Shown: one piece after another, positions 33,680 through 43,679 of the stretch | Position numbering within the stretch: the first letter of the stretch is position 1 | Layout of the letters: the number at the start of each line of letters is the position of its first letter | Assembly: GCA_963662175.1 (NCBI GenBank) | Contig: OY759214.1 | Location: forward strand, 10,664,001-10,728,000 | Source: Aradus depressus | Lineage: Eukaryota > Arthropoda > Insecta > Hemiptera > Aradidae | Direction: 5' to 3' | Length of the DNA stretch: 64,000 nt | Notes under the pieces: model-generated | Told to the model about the DNA's origin: nothing | The model's database searches: none | The model's input: only the letters and a program-made list of their open reading frames with translations | Position numbers and translations under genes: made by a program

Positions 33680-34217
33680 CAGTAGAGCGTCGATTATCCG
33701 AACTGGCTTCGAAAGTAATGCCAATATGAAACGAATTTGAGAGGGGAGTGGAGAGTGATCTGTACAAAAGTGGTTGGGATAAGAAAATCCTGTTATGCCC
33801 GTATCACGTCTTTTCTTGAGCAATCGATATCTATGTTAAACATAGTCTTATAGCAATCGCAATAAAATCAATGAAATAGTCATATTTTTCTGGAGTCTCT
33901 TCTTCTGGAGGCTACCGCAGGGTGGTTGGGTCGCCCGTAGTGTGCATCTTGGGGGACTTGGAATGGCTCTTCTGGGCTCTCTGGGCAGCGTTATGTCCCA
34001 GGCCTGCGAGGGTGTGGACTGCAGCTCACTTATGCACAGCCTTACTGTTTCAATCATGTGAAATGCCTAATGCCTGCCAAGGAAGTTTCTTTGCAAATTA
34101 TTTTTCTTATAAATATATTTTTCTTTCCTTTTTTTCATTGGATGTTCGATTATATGAACTTTTGATTATCGGAACTACCTATGTCCCCAATTAGTTCGGT
34201 TAATCGACGCTCTACTG
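33680..34217. mobile_element. Non-autonomous pogo/Tigger-like DNA transposon
   Basis: Terminal inverted repeats CAGTAGAGCGTCGATTATCC (left) and the complement of CAGTAGAGCGTCGATTAACC (right, ending 34217). Ends of this type (CAGTA..., CTCGATTA, CCGAA) are typical of the pogo/Tigger branch of Tc1-mariner. The right flank is TA; the left flank is AA, so the TA target duplication is imperfect. The 538-bp interior has a GC-richer patch and no transposase. Confidence 0.7.
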
Positions 34218-34889
34218 TACATAGTAGACATTCCAGTGTCCATATTTTGAAAATAATAAAATCAATTTTCAAGATTTTATCCTGAAATTTAGAGAAATGT
34301 GAAATACAAGACCAATGTTCACAAGTTTCTACATTAATTTTTTTGAAATAGAACTAGCCGGCTTAAAGGATTCCCTCATCATCATAGAAGTTTTGACCGG
34401 ATAAATAACTTCCCTTAAACTTCCTACAGGTGGAAAGTAAAATTTAAAGTTAAAAGAAAAATATCAAGAAATACAAGGATTTGTACTTTCCATCCTTAAG
34501 AATACATTTTATGCATTTAAACTGCATAAATGGTTAGACATTTCAGAAAAATAAGGAATGAAAATATCATTGGGTATAGTGCGGATGTCCGGAGGGGAGC
34601 CGTGACCGGAAGAGTCTGAAATGAATGCGCTCTGAGAAACCTTGATCATCGTAATTTTAAAGGGACACCTTCCATTAAATAACCTCCCTCGAATTGGGCT
34701 TCCCAGCCAGCCAGCCAGATTTCAGTGGCTCATTTAGGGGGTACGGATATGTGGGGCTCAAACTACCAGACCCCCCATCCTGGAATTTTGCGTTACTTCT
34801 CATTTGTTATCTGAGCTGCAAGAAATCCAAGACTCATTTAAAAAATCTGCATTTAATTCATCTGTTTGTACTTCGTAAGCTATATGAAG

Positions 34890-35520
34890 TATACGGGAAC
34901 TTTTAAAATTGGTCAAAAATTCGATGTGGAATTTTCAACGGAATTTCATGTTTTTCCGATCTTTAGATTTTCCAAATATGAAAAAAAATACGTAAAATGT
35001 ATCATCACGAAATTTTTTATGTGAATCCTGAACCCTGTAACGACGACACCTATTGATTTTCAGCCAAAAAGGAAGGGGGAGTTAGGTGGGAGGCTTAACA
35101 TAAAGAACTCTAATAACTGCCGATAGAATGAATATATCGACATGAAATTTTATAAGTGAATCCAGAACCTTCTAATGGCAACACCTATTGATTCTCTGAC
35201 AAATCGACCAAACGAAAGGGAGGATTAGAGAGAGGACTTAACTCAAAAACCCCTACAACTGCCGATGTAATGAATTTATCGGGACAAAATTCAGATGAGG
35301 ATCCCCTATGTATGTCAACTATTGAATATTAGCACAAAAAGTCTACTGTTTTCAGAGGTGTAGCGATTATGTAATTGAATAATTCGTTCAGGGGAAGTAC
35401 ATTGCCGGTGATTCACAAACTTTTTTTTTTCATATTTGGAATCTGGAGATCGAAAAACATGAAATTCCCTTGAAAGCTCTACATCGAATTTTGACCGATT
35501 ACATAACTTCTATACATCGA
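34890..35520 (+). repeat. Dispersed repeat family A, longest copy
   Basis: Blocks in order: TTGGTCAAAAATTCGATGTG, ATTTTCAACGGAATTTCATG, the AACCCTGTAACGACGACACC block, ACTGCCGATAGAATGAATAT, a second ACTGCCGATGTAATGAATTT, GGGGAAGTACATTGCCGGTG, then the start of another unit (ATCTGGAGATCGAAAAACAT). The internal doubling suggests family A is itself loosely tandem. Confidence 0.55.
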
Positions 35521-35930
35521 ATAGCTGGGGATGTAATAGTGTCAAAATTCGTTTGTTCTAGATTTCTTTGAAAATATTATTGTAATAAATTATCAGAATT
35601 AAGATTATTAAAAAAACTAAGTTATGTTTTTGATATGATACTTTTTAAGATAATTTTAAACGAGTGTTTTAACTTATTTATTAAATTTCACTTTTCTTAT
35701 AGCTATACATAATAATGAATTATTTTAATGAAATAAATTTAATAATTGTAATTTTTAAACGGAAAGTTTATACAATAAAACTTCTTCACCAAAAAAAAAA
35801 AAATTTTAACTTAAACTAAATTCAATAAAAATGGTTTGTCTCATTAAAAACTTTCTTCCCTGATGTCACCTTTGTTTTGTTCTGAGTTGACAAACTTTAG
35901 AAAACCAGCAAAAACGAGTGTCACTCAATA

Positions 35931-36058
35931 AGTTATTATGACTCATGCCCGGGCATTAACTATAAGGGCGTACTACCAGAGTGCTCTATAGTCGCTCTGG
36001 TGGACATAAGCCCGACTCTAAGTGGGAGTCCTAAGTTTTACCAACCCAGGTTACCTGA
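35931..36058 (-). repeat. SINE family 1, distal body
   Basis: Complement of ...GCCCGGGCATGAGTCATAAT; contains the GAGTCGGGCTTATGTCCACC block; head missing. Confidence 0.75.
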
Positions 36059-36159
36059 AGTAGATGGTCGTGGACCAAGATGATGTTTTAGTTCTATTGT
36101 TTTTTGTAATTTTTTTATATATATTTTTTTGTGTACGATGCATATTAGCCATGTCAATG

Positions 36160-36315
36160 TGTTATATCTAGTTATTTACGACATCCATGGCCCCGGGAGG
36201 GAGTTCTATCTACGATATAAAACTCACTCCCGGACGGGATTCGAACCCGCAAACCATGGTGAGACCATGCGACCAAAGCACTACGCTCTAGACCGCACGG
36301 CCACCATGGCCCCCG
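36160..36315 (-). repeat. Second tRNA-derived SINE family, tRNA-Leu-like head
   Basis: On the minus strand: GGCCGTGCGGTCTAGAGCG (box A, similar to tRNA-Leu D-arm), an anticodon-like region with a hairpin TGGTCTCACCA in the position of a long variable arm, and GGGTTCGAATCCC (box B). A short body follows (CGGGAGTGAGTTTTATATCG ... GGATGTCGTAAATAACTAG). A scan could call this a tRNA gene, but the body and the related copy at 1.3-1.4 kb argue for a SINE. Confidence 0.65.
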
Positions 36316-36941
36316 TTTGTTTTATTTTATTTTATATTTTGTTTGGCGCTCGAAAAGATGGATTAAATATGCAGTTAGTTTTACACATGTTCCCTTCATA
36401 CTACAGGCTCCATGTAAAAGTTTAAAAACCTGAAAATTTTCATCTCGAGTGCTTTGAGAGGGAAGAAAAAAAATGCCAAAATTGGGAGTAACCTTTTCGT
36501 GTTATCTTTCGTGGTATCTTAACCTACATGATAAGAATATATCATTTTGGTATATCGAAAAACAATTTATCGATTATATATTGATTTATTATTCCAAAGG
36601 AATTAGCATACATGACAGAGAGAATTATAAATAGAAAAACTAATACGTTTTCTTCCCACTGTCTTATTTGTGACTAGAACAGTTATCTCAAAGCAACTGC
36701 GTCATCATCACTGGTATATCTACCCGTACAGTATAGAGTTCAAAGGACTACTGGCTTTTACTTTAGACACTACACTCTACGCTTGGGATGTGCCATTGAT
36801 GATTACGCTGTTGCGTTAAAAACTGTTTCTGGGACTGTTTGTCGTTTGTTTCTATGAGAAAACTAGTACCACAACATCTTACAATCATGTATGAGACAGA
36901 TTATAGATGCAGATTGCATATTAAGTTAAGTTAGTAAGTTG

Positions 36942-37132
36942 GTTATTATGTCTCATGCCCGGACTTCAACTACCAGATCATATCGCCTACTACCAGAGCA
37001 CTATTTTATCAGTCTGGTGGGCATGAGCCCGACTCTACTGTGGGAGGCTCGAGAGCTTAACGTCCTATACGTATGACGGATCAAGGTTTTTTCTCTGTGA
37101 GGTGAAAACCTAAGGACCTCGGCGAGGTTTAA
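36942..37132 (-). repeat. SINE family 1, truncated and deleted copy
   Basis: Distal body present (CTACTACCAGAGCACT; GCATGAGCCCGACTCTACTG), middle shortened, ends in GACCTCGGCGAGGTTTAAAT without box A. Confidence 0.7.
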
Positions 37133-37152
37133 ATACATATATAAATATAAAC

Positions 37153-37297
37153 AAATGCCCTAAAAATTTCATGAATATACGTTCAGGCGATTTCGAATGA
37201 TACCTAAGAGATGAATCTAAGTTAATAACATTCGAAGTCTGTTAGACTGGCTATCATGCGACTTCGCCTGTATATTCATGACATTTTCAGGGCATTT
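37153..37297. mobile_element. 145-bp MITE-like inverted-repeat element
   Basis: Arms of about 50 bp starting AAATGCCCT(A/G)AAAAT, through TCATGAATATAC and AGGCGA, complementary at the right end. The interior is about 40 bp. No flanking duplication recognised and no coding capacity. Confidence 0.65.
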
Positions 37298-37729
37298 TTT
37301 TTTTTTACATTTCCGGAAGCTTCATGTTCCATATTATCTGCAAATGAACGAATTGTGACCTGAAGAAGGAGAGTGAAATTGAAAAAAGTGGACAGCTCAG
37401 CAAGATTTGCCGTAAATAAGGATTTTCAGGGCGTTTCAAAGAGGCATTTACACGGAGGGCAGGACTCACTTGATGGGAGAAGTCCCAATTTCTTTTTACT
37501 ATCAACGTATGGTATAAAGGCTTTAGACAGAAGGGTAGAATGCCGAATAACAGAAGATGTTGGAGGCCAAACCCATTAGGAACATGATAAGAGGGAGGCT
37601 TAGAGTGTCCTGCGAAGAAAAGATCCTGGATATTGGAAATAGAAACAACTGCAGAGATAATGAGAATATCCATGGATAGAAATACTTGAGCTAAGATAAC
37701 AAAATAAAATAGTTAACAAAGACAAATAA

Positions 37730-38242
37730 GTCGTTGGGAAATCACCGGCAATGTACTTCCCCATAACGAATTAATCAATTAACTTTTCGCTCCCTTCTCC
37801 AAAATCAGTCGATCGTTTCCGTTAATATTCAACAATTGATTTACATAGGGACTTCTAATTCATACTAAATTTTGTGTCAATAAATTAATTATATCGACAT
37901 TAGGGTTTTTGAGTTCTCTGCCCTAATCCCCCCTCCCGTTAGGCCGATTTGACTGAAAAACAATAGGTGTCGTCGTTAGAGCGTTCTGGATTCACATATG
38001 AAATTATGTGTCGATACATTCACTCTATCGGGAGTTGTCGTGTTCACAGAGTGAAGGGGGATCAATCACTTTTCACTGCCTCTCCAAAACCAGTTAACCT
38101 TTTGCGCTAATATTCAACAGTTGACTTACATTGGGGCTCTTAAATTCTCATAAAATTTATTACATTAGGTTTTTTGAATTGAGCCCCCTCCCTTGAACCC
38201 TCCCTTCCTTTCAGCCGATGTCGCTGAAATTTGACATGTTAA
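37730..38242 (-). repeat. Dispersed repeat family A, long copy
   Basis: Begins CACCGGCAATGTACTTCCCC, includes GTTAGGCCGATTTGACTG, ATCGGGAGTTGTCGTGTTCA and a second partial unit (CCTTTCAGCCGATGTCGCTG). Confidence 0.55.
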
Positions 38243-38289
38243 TCTATATTAATAAAACTGAAACGGGGTTTGTTTGTTTGTTTGTATGT

Positions 38290-40179
38290 ATGTTTGTTCC
38301 AGCATCACGCCCAAACCGCTGGACGGATTTTTATGAAACTGCCCATGTAGCATCCCTATGAGCCCGATTGAATAATAGGCTATGTGGCGTCCCAAAATTT
38401 TGATCGGGCGGGGGGGTTGTAAGGGGGGCCTAAGTATATCAATAGTGCTAACTCAATAACTAATGGTCGAATTGTCATGAAATTTCACATGTAGTATTTT
38501 TAAAAGCCAAATAGAAATATTAGGTGTGTGGCGTCCCAAAGTTTTGAACGGGAGGGGGGGTTGTAAGGGGGGCCTAAGTATATAAATAGTGCTAACACAT
38601 TAACTAATGGTCGAATTGTCATGAAGTTTCACATGCAGTATTCCTGAAGACCAAATAAAAAAATGGGCGGTGTGACGGCTCAAAATTTTTTACGAGAGGG
38701 GGGGTAGTGGGGGGGCCTAAGTATAAATATAGAGCTAACTCATTAACTAATGGACGAATCGTTATGAAATTTCACATGTAGTATTTTTAAAAGCCAAATA
38801 GGAAAAAAAGGTGTGTGGCGTCCCAAAGTTTTGAACGGGAGGGGGGGTTGTGGGGGGGCCTAAGTATAAATATAGAGCTTATATTAATAAAGCTGAAACG
38901 GGGTTTGTTTGTTTGTTTGTTTGTATGTATGTATGTTTGTTCCAGCATCACGCCCAAACCGCTGGACGGATTTTTATGAAACTGCCCATGTAGCATTCTT
39001 TTGAGCCCGATTGAATAATAGGCTGTGGCGTCCCAAAATTTTGATCGGGAGGGGGGGTTGTAAGGGTGGCCTAAGTATAAAAATAGTGCTAACTCATTAA
39101 CTAATGGGCGAATCGTCATGAAATTTCACATGTAGTATTTTTAAAAGCCAAATAGGAAAAAAAGGTGTGTGGCGTCCCAAAGTCTTGAACGGGAGGGGGG
39201 GTTGTGGGGGGGCCTAAGTATAAATATAGAGCTAACTCTTTAACAGTTGGTCGCATTGTCACGAAGTTTCACATGTAGTATTCCTGAAGACCAAATAAAA
39301 AAATAGGCGGTGTGACGGCTCAAAATTTTTTACAGGAGGGGGGGTAGTGGGGGGGCCTAAGTATAAATATAGAGCTAACTCATTAACTAATGGGCGAATC
39401 GTCATGAAATTTCACATGTAGTATTTTTAAAAGCCAAATAGGAAAAAAAGGTGTGTGGCGTCCCAAAGTTTTGAACGGGAGGGGGGGTTGTGGGGGGGCC
39501 TAAGTATAAATATAGAGCTAACTCATTAAAGGTTGGTCGGATTGTCACGAAATTTCACATGGAGTATTCCTGAAGACCAAATAGAAAAATAGGCGGTGTG
39601 ACGGCTCAAGATTTTTTACGGGAGGGGGGGGTAGTTGGGGGGCCTAAGTATAAATATAGAGCTAACTCATTAACTAATGGGCGAATCGTCATAAAAATTT
39701 CATATGTAGTATTTTCAAAAGCCAAATAGGAAATAAAGGTGTGTGGCGTCCCAAAGTTTTGAACGGGAGGGGGGGTTGTGGGGGGGCCTAAGTATAAATA
39801 TAGAGCTAACTCATTAACTAATGGGCGAATCGTCATGAAATTTCACATGTAGTATTCCTGAAGACCAAATAAAAAAATAGGCGGTGTGACGGCTCAAAAT
39901 TTTTTACGGGAGGGGGGGTAGTGGGGGGGCCTAAGTATAAATATAGAGCTAACTCATTAACTAATGGGCGAATCGTCATGAAATTTCACATGTAGTATTT
40001 TTAAAAGCCAAATAGGAAAAAAAGGTGTGTGGCGTCCCAAAGTTTTGAACGGGAGGGGGGGTTGTGGGATGGCCTAAGTATAAATATAGAGCTAACTCTT
40101 TAACGGTTGGTCGGATTGTCACGAAATTTCACATGGAGTATTCCTGAAGACCAAATAGAAAAATAGGCGGTGTGACGTA
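38290..40179 (+). repeat. G-rich minisatellite, left block (~145-bp units, ~290-bp dimers)
   Basis: Two alternating unit types share AAATATAGAGCTAACTCATT, the TGAAATTTCACATGTAGTAT block and GGGAGGGGGGGT. One has GGCGTCCCAAAGTTTTGAAC, the other GACGGCTCAAAATTTTTTAC. Where order is regular the dimer period is ~290 bp. The runs of 7 or more Gs on the plus strand have G-quadruplex potential. Confidence 0.9.
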
Positions 40180-40403
40180 AGTTGAACGTAAGACCTCACA
40201 GTCTTCATGCCTTCTCCTCAACCATCTATATTCATAGTAAGTTTCCTTGTTGTTCATCAATGTGTATATGTATGTGAATGTATTAGGATGTATATATGTA
40301 TTTATGTGGAGTTGTATGAGTGAATGTATATTTATGTACCTATATATAATTTTAATCGATCACCCATTATATTTTTCTAATCTTGATACCCCCATGTTTG
40401 TTA

Positions 40404-40441
40404 GGCCCTGATGATGATATGAAATATATCGAAACGTTGGC
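40404..40441 (+). ncRNA. Hammerhead-like motif in the leader of PLE unit 1
   Basis: CTGATGA (40408-40414), extra T, stem II GATAT/ATATC with loop GAAAT, then GAAA (40431-40434). The palindrome ACGT (40434-40437) forms a 2-bp loopless stem III, T40438 would be the cleavage-site base, and stem I is GCC/GGC. Predicted cleavage between 40438 and 40439 is 118 nt before the first ATG. Hammerhead motifs are known in PLE terminal repeats (established knowledge); the extra base and loopless stem are the odd points. Confidence 0.55.
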
Positions 40442-40556
40442 ATTTGAATAGTATTTTCTTCATTGACTGACCCTCAATACCCCCAGAATTTTGAATTCTA
40501 CAGTCGCTAGCAAACATCTACATTTAATAGAGGTACACAGTCCACCAAATACAAAC

Positions 40557-42992
40557 ATGGGATTTTATCAAGATATCCACCGAACCTATGGTCTTCAGAC
40601 TTTCCAACACCTGAAATCACTTGCCACAGACCTCAAGAAACTAGCGTGTGCCTACAACCAACGCATTTTCTTACTTAAATGCAGAAGACACCAGGTATTT
40701 CCACCCCATATTCAACAAAATTACAATTTTACCTTACAATTCTTGTGCAAGAAACCGAAACATTGTGATTTAGTACAAAAAGCAGTTCTCAAATTTAAAA
40801 AATCAATTTTAAATATCGAAATAGACGCTTGTATATCTAACATTAAAGATATAGAGAATAGGATAACATCTCACAAAGATAGTTTAAGAACATTGTTACC
40901 AGTTGATATTTTTAATAACTTTGTAGAGAGGCAGAATCGTGCATTCAGCAGAGTACATTCTGCTATCCGTGATTCCCAAACCCGTAAAATAGATAATATT
41001 ATTCACCAACAACACCCCTTGCCGTCTTTCAATTCTCATTGGTTTGTTAATTTAACAGGCACACCATTCCCAGTAGAAGTCAAAACGATTCTATCATTAG
41101 GACCTAAGTTTTCCATTCCCTATAAACACAATGACATTCCCGTACCAAAATTAATTGCAGATGTTGAATATATTATTAACTCTATGCCCAATAATGAAGA
41201 AAAAGATCCCATTAGAGCACGCTGTGTTAACGCGATTACTAATCACATCAATAAAAATAAACAAATAAATATTAATAAACCGAATGTCTTGGGTAGAGCC
41301 TTTGAATCGTCAAAAAAGTTTTTACGTAATAATCCTGACATTTTAATAATATCTGCAGACAAGTCCAAACAAACCGTCGCAATTAATAAAACAGAATATG
41401 AGAATAAGATGAGCTCGTTAATATCCGACCCTGCTACTTACCTAACGCTGAACAAAGATCCCACTATTAAATTAAAAAACACTACTAATTCTTTGATTAA
41501 AGGTGCTCACTCATCAGGGTATATTGATACGCACACCATGAAAAAATTAGTTAATTTCAGCCCCCAACCTCCTAAAATATATGGGTTGGTGAAGACTCAC
41601 AAACCTGGTAACCCTCTACGTCCCATTATTTCATTTGTTCAATCCCCCATGTATTCACTGGCCAAGTACTTAGCCAACATTCTAAAAAACATGTCTGATA
41701 GTCCATATAATGCTAAGGATTCATTCAATTTCGTAGAATCAATCAAAAATCTCTCTGTCCCTCCTGGTTTTCAATTGATTTCATTGGATGTGGCTTCACT
41801 GTTCACCAATGTTCCCATCTCTGATGTCTTAAACATTATAAAAGACAACTGGTCAAAAATAGAATCATTTACTTCCCTTCCTAAATGTACATTTATTGAG
41901 TTAGTTGAACTTTGTTGCACTAATGGATACTTCGTATATAATAATACATTTTACAAACAGATATTTGGCACTGCCATGGGGAGTAGTCTGGGTCCCATTC
42001 TGGCTGATCTCATTATGAATAAACTCTTAGACTCTATTATTCCTAAACTACCCTATAAAATTCCTTTTTTATTCAAATTTGTAGATGATATTTGTACCTG
42101 CATTCCATATAATCTTTTGACCCAGACCCTTGACTTATTTAATTCCTTTCACCCCAGGTTAAAATTCACCTATGAGCTTGAAAATAATAATTGCCTCCCT
42201 TTCCTGGACACCCTAGTTATTAGAAACGATGATGGCTCTATATCTACCAATTGGTATATCAATTCTATTAAATCTGACAGATACTTTCATTTTTATTCTC
42301 ATCACCCCTTTTCCCAAAAAATCAATTTTGCCACTGCAATGATCAATAGAATGCAAAGACTCAGTTCTACAACTTACCATAACGATAATTTAAATAACAT
42401 CAAAACTATTTTAAGAAAAAATGGCTACCCATGCAAAACCATTGACAGAATAATATTAAACAACCCTATCACGCTCATTAATAACCCAGAACCCACCAAT
42501 AATAATTTTAAATATTTTTCTATCCCTTATATTGTACAACTGTCTGAAAGATTAATGAAAATACTAAAATTTGATAATGTGAGGATTGCTCCTAAAAATT
42601 TTAAAGTTGTCAAGTCACTATTCTCCCAAATTAAAGAACCTACCCCAAAAAACAACCAGTCTGACCTCATCTATCAGATACCCTGTTCAGATTGTTCATC
42701 ATCTTATGTTGGCATGACATCTCAATATTTAAAAAAGAGATTATACCAGCATGAGTATGATTGTAGAACAAAAACTGACTCCGATAATTGCAGCGCCCTA
42801 ATCAAACACCATAGCCTGAACAAACATAAGTTTGATTTCGCTAACACCAAAATTCTCGACAGAGAAATCAATTACTATAAAAGGCTGACACTGGAAATGG
42901 TGTATATTGCCAAAACCTCAAATACTGTCAATTTTCGCACTGATACCAATAACCTGAGCAACATTTATGCCAATTTGCTTCAAAACTGCTGA
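40557..42992 (+). CDS. Penelope-like element RT + GIY-YIG endonuclease, unit 1
   Basis: An 811-residue protein if started at the first ATG. The frame is open from 40467 (TTG at 40491 gives 833 residues; the numbering below uses 833). PLE proteins reverse-transcribe element RNA at a nick made by their endonuclease. Visible motifs: a long N-terminal region rich in basic and coiled residues (1-280); IYGLVKTHKPGNPLRPIIS (363-381), the PLE/telomerase-like RT motif 2; motif A SLDVASLF with Asp433; motif B GTAMGSSLGP (493-502); motif C FVDDICT with Asp532/Asp533. Then a thumb region and a C-terminal GIY-YIG domain follow: IYQIPCSDC (727-735), YVGMTSQYLKKRLYQHE (739-755) and Glu802 as likely metal ligand. 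All catalytic residues are present, so the copy looks functional. A residue Gly338 replaces the Ala of the other five units. Clade within PLEs not determined. Confidence 0.95.
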   Translation: MGFYQDIHRTYGLQTFQHLKSLATDLKKLACAYNQRIFLLKCRRHQVFPPHIQQNYNFTLQFLCKKPKHCDLVQKAVLKFKKSILNIEIDACISNIKDIENRITSHKDSLRTLLPVDIFNNFVERQNRAFSRVHSAIRDSQTRKIDNIIHQQHPLPSFNSHWFVNLTGTPFPVEVKTILSLGPKFSIPYKHNDIPVPKLIADVEYIINSMPNNEEKDPIRARCVNAITNHINKNKQININKPNVLGRAFESSKKFLRNNPDILIISADKSKQTVAINKTEYENKMSSLISDPATYLTLNKDPTIKLKNTTNSLIKGAHSSGYIDTHTMKKLVNFSPQPPKIYGLVKTHKPGNPLRPIISFVQSPMYSLAKYLANILKNMSDSPYNAKDSFNFVESIKNLSVPPGFQLISLDVASLFTNVPISDVLNIIKDNWSKIESFTSLPKCTFIELVELCCTNGYFVYNNTFYKQIFGTAMGSSLGPILADLIMNKLLDSIIPKLPYKIPFLFKFVDDICTCIPYNLLTQTLDLFNSFHPRLKFTYELENNNCLPFLDTLVIRNDDGSISTNWYINSIKSDRYFHFYSHHPFSQKINFATAMINRMQRLSSTTYHNDNLNNIKTILRKNGYPCKTIDRIILNNPITLINNPEPTNNNFKYFSIPYIVQLSERLMKILKFDNVRIAPKNFKVVKSLFSQIKEPTPKNNQSDLIYQIPCSDCSSSYVGMTSQYLKKRLYQHEYDCRTKTDSDNCSALIKHHSLNKHKFDFANTKILDREINYYKRLTLEMVYIAKTSNTVNFRTDTNNLSNIYANLLQNC

Positions 42993-43302
42993 ATCCATAG
43001 TTCTGTCTCCAATTATATTTAATATTTAAAATTTAGATTAATTTCATTGTGTGTCTATTTATTCTTTATTATGTATTATTTCATTTTCGGTTAGTGTCAC
43101 TTCTGTCTAAAATTCTTCATTTAATTAATAAGTTAAATTATGTTACTATTTATATAATTATAGAGTTTTTATTTTATTTTATTTTTTCTCAACATAGTAA
43201 AATATCTGTTAGCCAGTAAGTAGTTCTCTTCAAATTTAAGTCCCGTTAACTGGGGTTTTCCCCGGATTTATTATCTGTTACCCTCGACCCTTCTGTACCC
43301 TT
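42993..43302 (+). other. PLE unit 3' region and unit junction
   Basis: AT-rich 310-bp segment after the ORF, containing a CCCGTTAACTGGGGTTTTCC stretch with local pairing. It joins the next leader at AGTTGAACG without spacer. The same segment follows every unit (46116-46425, 49239-49548, 52371-52680, 55494-55803, 58617-58926). No polyadenylation signal of the AATAAA type was seen before the junction. Confidence 0.8.
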
Positions 43303-43526
43303 AGTTGAACGTAAGACCTCACAGTCTTCATGCCTTCTCCTCAACCATCTATATTCATAGTAAGTTTCCTTGTTGTTCATCAATGTGTATATGTATGTGA
43401 ATGTATTAGGATGTATATATGTATTTATGTGGAGTTGTATGAGTGAATGTATATTTATGTACCTATATATAATTTTAATCGATCACCCATTATATTTTTC
43501 TAATCTTGATACCCCCATGTTTGTTA

Positions 43527-43564
43527 GGCCCTGATGATGATATGAAATATATCGAAACGTTGGC
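43527..43564 (+). ncRNA. Hammerhead-like motif, PLE unit 2
   Basis: Same sequence as in unit 1, shifted by 3123 bp; core CTGATGA at 43531-43537. Confidence 0.55.
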
Positions 43565-43679
43565 ATTTGAATAGTATTTTCTTCATTGACTGACCCTCAA
43601 TACCCCCAGAATTTTGAATTCTACAGTCGCTAGCAAACATCTACATTTAATAGAGGTACACAGTCCACCAAATACAAAC

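Noticed and set aside
37340..37380. Possible hammerhead (CTGAAGAAGGAG ... GAAA)
   Set aside because: No stem II and no palindrome after GAAA.
40491..40556. TTG start at 40491 for the PLE protein
   Set aside because: TTG is an unlikely start in an animal; the first in-frame ATG is at 40557. The frame is open only 24 bp further upstream of the TTG.
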